From the NCBI RefSeq assembly GCF_019649055.1, contig NW_026570235.1, positions 1,178,001 through 1,242,000 on the forward strand: a stretch of DNA of 64,000 nucleotides. Reading direction: 5' to 3'. The DNA comes from Paramacrobiotus metropolitanus (taxonomy: Eukaryota; Tardigrada; Eutardigrada; Parachela; Macrobiotidae). Made by a program: the position numbers and the translations under genes. Below the pieces are notes generated by a model. That model did no database searches and was not told where the DNA came from. It saw only the letters and a program-made list of their open reading frames with translations. Below are positions 41,001 through 52,037 of this stretch, one piece after another; position 1 is the stretch's first letter, and each line of letters starts with the position of its first letter.

Positions 41001-43298
41001 GAACTTGCAAACATTGCAGTTGCTCAGTTTGCTGTGACTGCTTGCAGCTATCGAATTGCTTATAAAGATTCCGAAATCCAAAAAAATTACCGAAAGATAA
41101 GCTTGCAACTCTACCTTTTATTCCAAATGTTGGGCCTTGTGATGGCTGTCGTACGCAGGCAAAAACGGCTTTCTTCAAATGCGCACCCAGAGCCTGGGCT
41201 AAGCCGATAGTTGTCGTACTCTTTCCTTCTCCAAGAGGAGTCGGAGTGATGCTGTAAAAATACGACAGCTTCACATATACGGATAAAAAAATTTGATGCA
41301 TTAGATATGAAAACTAGTCCGAAGATTTTATATCTTTAAATCGTACCCAGTTACGACGACGTATTTCCCGTCTGGCTTGTTTTTCAATCGCTGGTACGTT
41401 TCCAGTGTGACCTTTCCCTTAGTTTTGCCGTATGGTTCAATCTCGTCCGTTAGAATGCCCACTTCCTGTGCCAAAACAGCGACATCTTTGGGCGTTTGGG
41501 AACGTGCGGCTTCGATATCACTGAAATTGTTTTGAAAGTTAGCTGCGTGATCCAGTCTCTAGATTTAGCAGATTTATTAACAACTCTACCGTCAAACCTT
41601 GCCGATCTAAAGGGTCCAGTTTTTAAAACGTTAGAAAAAATCATTTTGTTTGTTTACCTGGGTACAGGGCGTTTCAGGTCCAATTTCAGTGGTTTTACTT
41701 TCCAGATCGGCTCCTAAATTGCGTTTGATTGAACAAATACCTGAACTGTTGGTGTGTCACCAGAGAAATGTCAAGAATCAACGTATGCACTCAAACAAAC
41801 CTGTTCGGCTTTGAAAGCTTTCTGAGCGGCTTCCACGGTGTTCTCCATCAACATGCTGACAGTCATAGGGCCAACTCCGCCTAATTTTCAACAGAAAAAA
41901 ATCCATCCTAGTTCTGCATTACGGAAACCGTGAAAAGCATAATGTATAAGTTATAACAGCATGCAAACCTGGGACGGGGGTAATCCACGAAGCCCGCTGC
42001 TTTGCAGCCTCGAAGTCCACATCTCCCACCAGGCGACGCCCATTTGGTGCTTTTGAATCTACAGGTACATCCGTACATGCAATGATCTAGCTTACAAAAT
42101 AATTGCATTTTCATTTAACATGTAAATTTATTCTTTCGGTTACCTTCAACAGAATTAATTCCACAGTCAATCACCACTGCACCTTCTTTAATCCAGTCTC
42201 CTTTGACAAAATTGGCTTTTCCAATCGCCACCACAAGAATGTCTGCGGTTTTCACCTGGAAGCCACGAATGGAAAAGAATTTGCTATGATCAGTTAACGT
42301 TGCTACCCAGTAGCTATACATGGATTTGTCGCAGCAGTACCACTTACAATGTCTTGCACGTTTTTGGTTTTTGAATGACAAACAATGGTTGTTGCATGAT
42401 TCCATAACAGCACTTCCGACATCGGCGCGCCGACAATTTTGCTCCGTCCCAAAACTACGGCAATCGCTCCTTCCAGTTTTACACGGCACGGATTTCCTTA
42501 GTTTCCATTAGCATAGCATATCAATCATCACAATATAGCAAATATATCAATTTTAATTTCGTAACAAGTACTGACTTCGAAAAATCCCTAAACGATACTT
42601 TATGTGCAGTAGTGAAACCGGTTTGGCCAATCAATTCCAGAGTTGTCCATAAGGAGTGCACAATAAAATATCAGTGGTTCACTTATGTAGCCGAATGCAA
42701 CCTACTATAGTGGTAAAAGGCGGTCAGCATGCAACGATTTATATGCCCGGGCGAAGTAGATATATGCATATGATAGAAGTTCGCATAATAAAGAACATAA
42801 TTTACCCATCGACATCCTTTAAAGGCGAAATACTTCCTGTTGCTTTTTCGGTGTCAATTGAATCTTTCGAATCAAGTGGTTAATATGCATGGACGTATCA
42901 AAAAATACAAACGTATTCAAGTAAGACTGCATAAATTTCCACGCACTGCAAATGGCTAATCCAGGCGTGCATCCTTGCTCTTTCAAAGCGGAAACCGTGG
43001 TAGCCACATGTTGCTGCGTCTCCCTTACAAATTTATATATGTTAATTGCAATATGTTTTGTTTTTAAAAATTTATTTAGTTGAAATTGTTTGTTCGGACA
43101 CTTCAAAACAATATCAGAATCACATAAAACCTCACATATATAGCGCTGCGCATTGTTATTCCTCGTTATGATGTGAGTTAAACTACTTTTGCTGCATGCC
43201 AGATTGCCAGTGCTGCAATCTTGCTTATGCTCTAAATCCATCACTCACTTCGCGATGCTTTTTCCATCCAGAATCTGGCCAAATGTAGTGCCAACCAT
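38050..43298 (-). CDS. MTHFD1: C-1-tetrahydrofolate synthase, cytosolic (MTHFD1-type)
   Basis: Interconverts 5,10-methylene-, methenyl- and 10-formyl-THF and ligates formate to THF. Exons in transcript order: 43,298-43,249; 43,023-42,947; a conserved block 42,879-42,806; degraded piece about 42,675-42,613; about 42,496-42,348; 42,255-42,144; 42,058-41,969; 41,880-41,801; 41,713-41,658; 41,520-41,347; 41,251-41,115; 40,908-40,676; 40,615-40,513; 40,443-40,358; 40,262-40,122; 39,792-39,724; 39,554-39,443; 39,226-38,944; 38,864-38,687; 38,556-38,296; 38,139-38,050. Dehydrogenase marks: [12 protein letters not shown] and [14 protein letters not shown]. Synthetase marks: P-loop [50 protein letters not shown]-terminus [19 protein letters not shown]. 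All phases close from 42,255 to the stop. The N-terminal third is odd: after GCTPGLAI about 60 residues, including the segment with the catalytic lysine, are absent, and the [14 protein letters not shown] block changes frame. Either the dehydrogenase is decaying or the assembly is wrong there. Confidence 0.9.
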
Positions 43299-45088
43299 TG
43301 TGATGAATGCAGCAAATCACGGAATCCTTCAAAATATAGCACCCAGGAGAGTTTAGATTATCTGCAATGGTAACGCGCAGACGGGTGGCCAAGATTATGG
43401 TTGAAGAAAGCGTAAGCGAAGACGTCGGAACTGCAAATTTAAGAAGACAGTATTCGCTGCAGAAACTGGACACTTAGCTTTATAGTGTAAATGAGCGCAG
43501 AAATTTTTATCTATTCCTACGGCAGGTATTACAAAGATGCAATCAAGCAGTTGATTTTGTGGGCTGATTTTGATTAATCTGATTGAAATGGAGCATGGAC
43601 GGCTAGCTGCGCGATAAGAGTAGCCTAATACTTGTACAACGACGAAATACTCACACTGCCAAGACACGTGTAAATACGAGACCGCACGATGATATCCGGT
43701 GCCGAACTGTACGGTAGTGACCAGTCCAGTTCAAGTGTATAAGCATTAAGCGCTATCGATAAGGAATAAGTACTCCACGAAGCGGCAAACCGTACGAAGT
43801 TCTGTTTTCAATTTTTTAACAGTTACCACATGATTAACTTTCGATAGCGATACAGGGTAGGGTACCATGCACTTGCCTTCGTAGATGTCGGTTAAGAAGC
43901 ACTACAATAAGGTTTGCAAATGGTTAGCTAGTACTCCGCGTTTTGGACTGTTATTAATTACACCACAACTCGGAGCAATATCCACAACCGGATATGAATT
44001 TTTATCATGAATGTACTTACTACACCGTATTATGTATCGCACTTTCAGTACTAGTCAGTAGTGTTGGCTTTAAATCGGCAGCAGGTAGAACAATTATTAT
44101 GAACGTCCACAATATTGATGGAATCTAATATAGATATTACTGCGCTGAACTTGTACACTAGAGAAATTAGGAACACAGCACGATGTTATCATACCCACTT
44201 TTAAAACCAGACCAGAACCGGTTGGTGCCGTTCACAATAAGTCAGCTGCTCCTTGCCGAAAACGCCGGGTTCTGAATACATCTTAAGAAAACCGTATATA
44301 CGTAGCACGTAAAGAAAGTGCAGGAGCAGTTTATAGTTTTTGATTTTTTTTGGTCAACAGTTTTGCAGACTAAAACTGTAACAGAGTCATATTACTAAAT
44401 TTATGACAAACAGGAGATTTTGAAATCAAATAAAAATGTTGATAGGGCTACCATAATTCATGAAATTCTGAACTGAAGTTTCGAATTTAAAAAATGTACC
44501 GTGACACGGTGACAGTGAGTGTGCCGCGTGGGGCCTTGTCGTTCTGGTATGAATGTACTTCCAAGACCAAAAATAATCCTGTTTGCTTTTGATATCGAAT
44601 CGTTACGATACTACTTACTATCGCATATTACTGAAAAAATGAAAATCAAGGGGAAAAACCGAAATGATTAATAATTATCCTTGTCTCTGGATTTACAGTA
44701 CTCCATCGATTAAGTGCCGCCACCGAACAATAACAGTTTGACAAGTTCCCGCCTAGAGGCACTAGCTTGCTAGTGACTGCTACGTTGCTTGAAAGAAACT
44801 GCCATTCCAGCTGGGAAACCTGTTCCTCACTGACTCCAGTAATAAATGGAATTTACAATACAGTAAACTCGTTAATTTGATGGACGAGTTCATTCGGTTC
44901 AGTTCCAAAATTCTGACTACTGCTTGTCTGCGATATCACTTACTTCGTCTTGGAAATTCAGTGCATTGCAATTGCGTTTTGCGGGTGCCCGGAGGATCTT
45001 CCCGCTTTTGGTTGTTCTGAGTGTTTTAGCCTAGCTAAAAGCGTTCGTGAGCCAATTTTCCAGACATTCACCATCTGCTCCATTCAAA
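43299..45088. other. Divergent spacer between MTHFD1 and eL34
   Basis: About 1.8 kb with no recognised gene. It must hold the promoters of both divergent genes. A pyrimidine-rich tract ending in TTTTCCAG lies 25 bases before the eL34 start and may be the acceptor of a 5'-UTR intron. The open frame at 43,395-43,667 (-) is AT-rich and unlike any family. Confidence 0.4.
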
Positions 45089-46161
45089 ATGGCCCAGCGT
45101 CTCACCCTTCGCCGTCGCCTTCCTTACAGCACCGCATCCAACAAACGGAAGATGTACGTCCATAGGGTTCTCGCGAGAGGCCGCGGTACTTGCTTTGCAC
45201 GATGGAAAGCGTTTTAATTATTGTAGAGTCAAAACTCCTGGAGGACGATTGGTGTATATCTACCAGAAGAAACTTGCCACACCAGCAAGATGTGGCGACT
45301 GCAAACGGGATCTCCCTGGTGTAAGTGCTGTTGTAGCATTAATAATTAGTTTGTACTGTAAGTGTAGTTATTCATGTTATTAATTTGTTATTATTTTGTC
45401 ATTTTTGTGATGACAGTACTTAATAATACATGTTTTATGGTTTTGTAAAAATGCAGATACTGTGGTTAGTGATGCCACAAATTTGTTATTTGTGATGACA
45501 ATACTTAATTATACATACTTCGCTTGGCCCATTATTTTAATCAGTACCGCTTTAGGGATCAATATATTAATCACTTTTACTGCATAGATGCAGTGCTGGT
45601 CTTACTGCATAGATTGCACACTGATAAGCTGCGTAGGCTGCATAGACTGAATGGTAATGCATATTGCATAGACTGCATTTCAGTCAGCCGTGGTTGTTCA
45701 TGTAGCCGCCCGCCACAGAGGCTCTCAGTTCGGTAAAGTGATTAATATATTGATCCCTAAAGTGGTACTGATTGAAATAATGGGCAAGGCGAAGTATGTT
45801 TTATGGTTCTGTAAAATGCAGATTTAATTGTTCGCTAGCGGGAAATTCGAGATTTCATCACGTATTGGATATTTATTTTGTTCAGGTTATCCGCGCTCGC
45901 CCGAGGAAGTTGCATTCAGTTAGCAAGCGTCTGAAGCACGTCACTCGCAGTTACGGAGGTTCCCGATGCCATAGCTGTGTTCGTCAAAGGTAACTTAACA
46001 ACTGACTAGTTAACAGAAAACCTCAGTTTTTGCTGTGTGACACTTCGAGGGTCTTTTTTTGATGTGCCTTAATTTGCAGGATTGTTCGAGCGTTTTTAAT
46101 AGAAGAACAGAAGATCGTACAACGAGTCCTGAAAGCCAAGGAAACTGGAACAAAAAAATAG
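45089..46161 (+). CDS. RpL34: Large-subunit ribosomal protein eL34 (RPL34)
   Basis: Structural protein of the 60S ribosomal subunit. Exons 45,089-45,153, 45,227-45,320, 45,886-45,989 and 46,080-46,161 join with matching phases to 114 aa; the human protein has 117. Landmarks in order: start MAQRLTLRRRLPYSTASNK, then TPGGRLVYIYQKK, zinc-ribbon cysteines CGDC and CHSC (two CxxC pairs), RSYGGSRCHSC, and the tail RAFLIEEQKIVQRVLKAK. Intron 1 is 73 bp with a GTACGT donor; intron 2 is 565 bp and carries a MITE. The exons have no frame break. The ATG is chosen because it gives the universally conserved N-terminus of the family. No terminal oligopyrimidine start site can be placed with certainty. Confidence 0.97.
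45517..45795. mobile_element. MITE in eL34 intron 2
   Basis: A 279 bp element with terminal inverted repeats of about 65 bp (left arm from 45,517 to about 45,580; right arm 45,733-45,795) that differ at only about five positions. Ends read ACTTCGC and GCGAAGT, flanked on both sides by AT. The interior is non-coding and rich in TGCATAGA-like words. The flanking intron sequence exists twice: the copy at about 45,387-45,464 reads TACATGTTTTATGG without the insert, while the second copy is split by the element exactly between TACAT and GTTTTATGG. This gives a built-in empty site and sets the insertion point and a 2 bp AT duplication. It fits a non-autonomous DNA transposon; the superfamily is unknown. 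Confidence 0.8.
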
Positions 46162-46238
46162 ATGTCTCATAATCTTGTTTTTTTGCGACAAAAAGAAATG
46201 AATGAATGCTTTGCGGAGTTTATTGTATGATCAAGGAA

Positions 46239-46244
46239 AATAAA
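46239..46244 (+). terminator. Poly(A) signal of eL34
   Basis: A canonical AATAAA lies 78 bases downstream of the eL34 stop codon, a usual distance for a ribosomal protein gene. Confidence 0.6.
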
Positions 46245-46619
46245 GGATCCATCTTTGCAGTTTGATGTACTGGAATGCAGCAAGAAGTATGAACGCATCG
46301 TATCAACTGTAATAGCTTAAATTAATTAGTGAAATTTAATATAAACATATTAAATTGTATAAATGCTAAGCATACACACGTATTACCCGTTTTTGTATTT
46401 TGGAAAATACAATTAATTTACTCCTCATCGTCGGCATTTAACTATTTGTAACAAGCATATTGTGTATCAACATTCAATAGTACTATTTTCATCATTCAAA
46501 ATTGAAAAGCGAATTGTACGGAAAATTTCGATACAAAATGAAGCTTTGCGAAGCACATGAGAGCTTTAAAAGTGAGTAAACAGCGCGTAAACTTTTAAAT
46601 AGTGAATACTGAACAAGAT

Positions 46620-48295
46620 TTAATTGACCACGTGCTCAAGAATTCCTTGACGGATAAGATCTTCGCATTCCATTAATGGCAGGACGTGCCGAGTGTTCTT
46701 GGTCAACTGGATGCAGCTTCCATCTTCCAGTTGATATTCCCCGAAGTCTTTGAGAACTCTCACCTGCACATAAGGTCATAAAAGTATCACCGTATTATTT
46801 TGGTTTTAAACAAAAGTAATTTGTATGACATTACAAAAATACAAACCATGAAAAAAGCACGTTGCTAACTTGCTACCGGCTGCATTAACGTTTGATGCAC
46901 TGTACAGTACAGAGTACAGACCACACAGTAAATTCTTACACTGTTTCCTTTTTTTCTTTCTAGATATTGTATTATGTATAAATTAGGTATAACCTTTAAA
47001 CCGTCTAATATTACCAAATGCGACTGACAAATAAAAATAATTATAACCCTTCTAACTTATGTACCGTAAAACGGACGTAATGATTGCAGCCAATAAAGAA
47101 TAGTTTCATACGTGAAAATAGTATGAGTGAACTCATGAAGGCACTGTACTATCTTTATGGCACTATGGTGAAATATGTAATTGCGACTTGATTACTGTTC
47201 AGTGACTTTTCTTTACAACACCAGCAGAAGCAATAAGATTAGGATAAAAAACAAATGTAACATGTTTAATCAAAGATTTAAAGTTCTTTATACTTATTAT
47301 AAAGATATGAGATTTGTAAATGAAAATTATCTACGTACGTGAATGTAGAGGTCTTGTGGTGGCTTTTGATGAGCTGGTAAATTAAGTCCGCTGTTATCTT
47401 GCATAAAACCAGTAAGCAATGTGTTGTAGCTGTTGAACCATTCCACCTCCTTCTCCGACAGCGCGGCCCGCACATCTCGCGGAAGAATACCTCCGAACGA
47501 CCAGCGTAAATTTCGCAGCCGTTCTAGTCGATTATAATGGTACGCAATCAAACAGCGCAGGTTGCGTTCCTTCGCGAGATGACGAAAACTGATGGCATTC
47601 TTCAGGTCTTCTGCAGCTTTATCTTGAGATGCTGCTAAAAGGCTTTCTCGACGTCCACTAAAATTTCAATTTTGTATTGTCCATAATGATCAACGTGTAG
47701 ACCCAAGATTTGGTAATAAAAAAGTTTTAACTTTTATGTGTGTGTTAACAGGTTACCTGTCTTCGACATTGTTTTCGTGAATAGTGGCGATTTCCTCGCA
47801 AATCAGTCTAACCGCTTCTGCCTGTTAAAATTTTCAGCATCAAAGTTGCAGCCTTGCAGGCAATTTCATGAACGTAAGTTAAAGTGTGCAGAATAAAGCT
47901 GGAAAGCTCGTAAGCATCGTTTATCAGACTCAGAGTAAACAAACAAGACTCCAATTCCATAATGCGGATGAATCCGTATTTGTGTTGATCATCTTAAAAC
48001 TGATCCTTATGAAGCTATAATTCTTTTTTAATTTCTTATGGATCTTACTTCTTACATAGAGAATTCTTACGGTTTTATACCCTTAATTCTTGGAGATACG
48101 TAAATAATTAACTCAAAGAACCAACTCTTTCTAGAGAAACAATTATCTGTGAGGTTCTAAACTGAATTAAAATTACAACGAAGCTTTAAGGTAAGCAATC
48201 TTCGCTAAATAAAAACTTACATTATAAGGAGGGATGGTTTCGTCTGGTGCGCGAGCCAAACTGCGTATCAGGTCTTCTGCTCGACGGCAAAACAT
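46620..48295 (-). CDS. GINS1: DNA replication complex GINS protein Psf1
   Basis: Subunit of the GINS tetramer (Sld5-Psf1-Psf2-Psf3), which joins Cdc45 and Mcm2-7 in the replicative helicase. Exons in transcript order: 48,295-48,221, 47,821-47,757, 47,657-47,339 and 46,763-46,620. They join in phase to 200 aa; human GINS1 has 196. Landmarks: N-terminus MFCRRAEDLIRSLARAP, the helical block RLERLRNLRWSFGGILP, EKEVEWFNSYNTLLTGFM, then the B-domain linker KPPQDLYIHVRVLKDFGEYQ and the end LIRQGILEHVVN. The start is the ATG giving the conserved MFC beginning. Introns are 399, 99 and 575 bp; the 575 bp one holds nothing I recognise. No frame break or missing residue block is seen, so it looks functional. 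It faces eL34 tail to tail and shares a 432 bp spacer with the next gene. Confidence 0.96.
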
Positions 48296-48727
48296 GTTGC
48301 GGTTTCGATCTCAAATAACGTTTCACTGTTTTCAGCGTACGTAAATGAAGTCATGTAAGCAAACCAAAATCCTTTCAGTTTTCACCACGTTAGAATCTGA
48401 ATTTCAGCTTTGCAATAAATCGGACGAATAAAAACCGATTCAAAACTCAAAAGCGAAAAGCAAAACGAACTGTGAAAGGTAAAGTGCGAATTCGCACTGG
48501 CCTCCTAAATGATAGAATAACACATCTGCGCCAAAAAGCGTGACGAGCCAAGCCAATTAGGCGTAGTCTTAAAGACGGACTGCTGGTAGTCCTTTACTAC
48601 TACACACCGTTTTCGAGACGTCCAATTCCACAATTTTTATGGACGTCTTCGATACCCGGCAGATCTTATCTTGCTTCCCTTTCCACGATTTTGTTTTCCG
48701 TTGTCCCATTTAACTCTGGTTTCGATA

Positions 48728-49690
48728 ATGGGTGAATCAAGATCACACAGAAAGTATGGTAATTAATAAAATTAAATTAATTATTAATTTAAATTAAATA
48801 GCAAGAGCTATGGTTCAAAGCGTGTAAATCCTCATCCGGTTCGTTTCCTGTTCTTGTTTTGTCCAGCTTGGCAGCAGACTGAACAGGTACGGTTGGTAGT
48901 GCCGTAGTGGTACGGTATTCTGTTGATTCTTCGCGAACCACAGAGACTACGTAGAACTGTCTAGAGAGCTTTACTTCTGTCTTTCTGCATCTACATATAC
49001 AGTATCTGTGAAATATATATGTGTCGTATTTTATTATTCGCTTAACTGTCGGAAAATGTCGTATTCAGCCGAGAACGTCATACTCGACCCGAAATTTTTT
49101 CCATTGTTTGAAAATATCGTATTCCGGTATATATTGGGTAAAAGCTGTACTCGTATTGAATGATTTGAATCTAATTATCTACAGTAGATTATCTACAATT
49201 AAATCCTGAATTTAAATAAAAAAAAATGTTCTAGATTTTTATTTCAGTGTGTTCAAAAGTCCCGGTCACCCCCGAAGTGGAAGAAATGTGCGAGGAGCGG
49301 ATTGCCGGCTGGTCGGAGACATTGGTTCACATCTATGAAAAGTATTACGAGGTAAAAAAGATGGAAAGATCGTATTTATGGTGGCAAAAACAGATAGCCC
49401 AGCGCATCCTGCCGGCCAACCTGCCGACGAAATTCCGGGCACTGCTTGATGTTCCTGATTTTCCCTTTCCGGAATACTTGTCTGAAGAAAAGAAAGAGCG
49501 GCACGAAAGTCTTAAATGGGGATTTTTAATGGATGTTATTACCAGCCATTGCGACAATATTCAGGCGGCACTGAAAGCTCTTGCGGCCGAAGAAGTGAAT
49601 ATTACAAGCGCGGCAGAAAAGCACTTGCGTCGTGGGGAAATACTGGAATTGAAAATTAAATGTCAAAAACTTGCTATGTTCCCTTTTTAG
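48728..49690 (+). CDS. Unrecognised two-exon gene, 157 aa, helical charged protein
   Basis: Not recognised. Exon 2 (49,248-49,690) is a strong open frame preceded by TTTTTATTTCAG. An upstream exon 48,728-48,758 (ATG...TATG/GTAATT) fits it in phase and gives a start MGESRSHRKYVCSKVPVTPE; total 474 bases including the stop. A later in-frame ATG at 49,286 would give a 134 aa form instead. The product is rich in Glu, Lys and Trp and probably mostly helical: EEMCEERIAGWSETL, YLWWQKQIAQRILP, a Pro/Phe patch DVPDFPFPEYLSEEKKE, then a long amphipathic helix. There is no signal peptide, membrane segment or metal motif. It is divergent from GINS1 with only 432 bp between the two start codons, so a shared promoter is possible. 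A further 3' exon cannot be excluded. Confidence 0.55.
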
Positions 49691-50664
49691 AATTGATGAC
49701 CTCAAGCGAAAGAACAGGTACAAAAAAATGGATCGTTGAATACTGCTCCGATGCTAGCCGTTTAAATTTTCTTAATCATTTTCGTTTTGTACAGACGTCT
49801 GAATTACGAGTCCATTAAATAAGCAGTACCATACCGGCTTTGCGTAATACTTTTCTGTGCTCCGTTGTATTTCTTAATGACCCAAAAATTGATATTAAAC
49901 ATTTACTCGATGATCATCCAATGATTTCTACGCATTATTGCAACGAAAGCGTTCAAACAGTGTCATAACATCATAATAAACACAACAATGAAAATGTGTG
50001 ATGTGTAAAAGTAAACGAAAGTGCTATGCGCCAGGAAAATTCCTGGCGCATAGTCAACTTGCTATGCGCCAGGAAATTTCTCGCAAAATTAAAATGTAAG
50101 TGTTTTTAAGTTGTTAATATCCCTTTACGAAGTCTAATCATAACCCACACGTCCGATTACGATTACAGCCCGAGCCTTCATCAACTGTCACTTTAACACA
50201 GTACATACTAAATAGTGATCAACAGTGCTGGTAAGAAGTTTTATCAACTTGATGGTTAGATCAGAAAGGCTGTAATGCCAGTTGTTTATACGGCACACCG
50301 TTCTTTACATCAAGACGGACTTTATCCAGGACACCCCGAATTTTTTGAAACTGGCTTCCGTTTTCAATAATTTCGTTTAACCAGTTTCGAAATGTAGACT
50401 GTTTGGCATAATTCGCGCTTTTGATGTTCGCATTTTTTGAAAGGGCATGTTTGACGCAAAACGCTGGTGCATATACCCCACAATTACTCTAACCGATCTT
50501 TTGTTGCGGGACGGAAGGACACTCAATGTGCATTTCGTTTCCTTGAGTGCAAAGTAATAATGTATGTATCCAGGTTTACAGCTTAATACAAGTCCATCGG
50601 TTTCCGTCTAAGTGTGCATAGGACTCGCGATTTTTGGGATTAACCCATTCCAGTACCAACATGC

Positions 50665-50907
50665 AGGCCCGCGCTGGGGTCTTTTGGTGAGGGGGGGGGG
50701 GGCGGAATGCCGCCGGGAGGCGGCGTTTTGGCTAAAATCCGCCGGGGTGGCGGCCAGAAACTGGTCGGGGCAGAGGGGTGGAAGGCGCCATACTTTAAAT
50801 TCGCCCCCCGGCGGTCAAAAACCGAAAAATCGCCGCCCCCACGGCGGCCAAAGATCGAAAAGGGGGGTGGCGGCCGCCCCCACCGCCCCCCTCCAACGCG
50901 GGCCTGC
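50665..50907. repeat. Very GC-rich insert with inverted ends
   Basis: About 240 bp of strongly G/C-skewed DNA, including a run of 12 G at 50,691-50,702 and several CCCCC/GGGGG tracts, sits in AT-rich surroundings. It is bounded by GCAGGCCCGCG (from 50,664) and its inverse CGCGGGCCTGC (from 50,897); the same end word recurs at about 51,455. The open frame over it (50,612-50,983) is a by-product of GC bias. The shape fits a small inserted element. G-quadruplex formation is likely from the G-runs, but that is inference. Confidence 0.6.
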
Positions 50908-51062
50908 TAACATGCCGGTGAGACCGTTGCTTCTTATTCCTTTCGACTGTTGGAAAATCGTGCATGCCCTGCTTTTTTGCTGATTTGTAAATACGGCAAA
51001 ACTGTACAGTGGTGTTTTTACTTTTCAACGCGGCCATAACAACACATTGCATTCCCACACAT

Positions 51063-51450
51063 GCTCGGACTTGGATTTCTAAAACTTGGACTTGGATTTC
51101 ACTTGGACTCTAAAACTTGGACTTTATGACTTGGACTTGGATTTAGGCGTTTCTCATGTCTTCTTACGTTTCTTCATGTTTTCTCAGGTTTCTGAGGTTT
51201 GTTGGATGTTCTTAGGTTTCTGAGGTTACTAAAATTTCATAGTTGTCTAGGTATTCTTTGGTATTCCAAGAAACCTAAGAAGCCTAAGGAACCTAAGGAA
51301 CCTAAGGGACCTAAAAACCTAAGAACACCAAAGAAACCTAAGAACACCTAAGAAAACATGAAGAAACATAAGAAGACATAAAAGACATAAGAAACGCCTA
51401 ATTCCAAGTCTAAGTCATAAAGTCCAAGTTTTAGAAGTCCAAGTCCGAGC
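51063..51450. repeat. 388 bp imperfect hairpin of CTAAG/CTTGG-rich repeats
   Basis: The two halves are inverted copies: the outermost 13 bp match exactly (GCTCGGACTTGGA and TCCAAGTCCGAGC), and the pairing continues inward through GGACTTTATGACTTGGA-like, AGGCGTTTCT, ATGTCTTCTTA and TTTCTTCATGTTTTCT blocks up to a centre near 51,255. Inside, short degenerate units of CCTAAG(A/G)AA repeat many times. It is non-coding on both strands. Together with the neighbouring GC-rich insert it makes this the most structured spacer in the window. Confidence 0.7.
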
Positions 51451-52037
51451 TTGAGCGCGGGCCTTCTGCTCGAGCAGTCGCAAATGCTTCCTTAGGTCTA
51501 ATGCCCATCTAATGCCCATCACAAGTATTGCTGGTGCTCCAGTTCTTAGTTTTTCCTAAATACTGAGTTCTTGGAAAGCGTAGTTTGTGCTTTTTGTAAT
51601 GAATCTCACGTGTTGTTATGCTGGCTATATAAAAAGCACTTTCACCAAGTGACAGTATTATGTTATTAATAATTGAAAGCGATAAATTTTAATTTTGGCG
51701 GCGAATTTCCGGGCGCATAGCAAAAGGACTACGCGCCACGAATTTTCCTGGCGCATAGCAAATTGACTATGCGCCAGGAAATTTCCTGGCGCATAGAAGT
51801 GACCAAAAGTAAAACGCAACACCCAAGTCAAAGTGCAATTCCTGTTTTCCAAGTCTGACGCTCACTAAAAAGATAAATCATATACAATTTGCAGACATGT
51901 TGGAACTACGCGTAAAACTTCTATCAGGAACGCACAACATCAAGAAAACTTTTATGAAAGAAACTGAACGGCATAGTTAAAACAATAAAAATTATTAGGT
52001 CCCTGTGGTGGAAAAGCCGAATCTTGCTCCACATTCC

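Larger units (their letters stand above)
50023..51796. mobile_element. Composite DNA element with palindromic inverted ends
   Basis: The two ends carry the same sequence in opposite orientation. The left end (50,023-50,097) has a hairpin with arms CTATGCGCCAGGAA, a second copy of that unit, then AAAATTAAAAT. The right end (about 51,680-51,796) read in reverse shows a 30 bp perfect palindrome of the unit, two further copies, and again AAAATTAAAAT. AAGT stands just outside both ends (50,019-50,022 and 51,797-51,800), a possible 4 bp target duplication. There is no transposase-like frame inside; the interior instead holds a GC-rich insert and a long hairpin, listed separately. It looks like a non-autonomous DNA transposon with later nested insertions; the family is unknown. 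Confidence 0.5.

Noticed and set aside
42301-42345. Extension of the C1-THF synthase exon past 42,348
   Set aside because: GTAAGT at the ATT/GTAAGT border and the in-phase next exon [12 protein letters not shown] make this an intron.
50612-50983. 123-codon open frame on the plus strand
   Set aside because: It runs through the GC-rich insert, is made of Gly/Arg/Pro from the base bias, and has open antisense frames as well.
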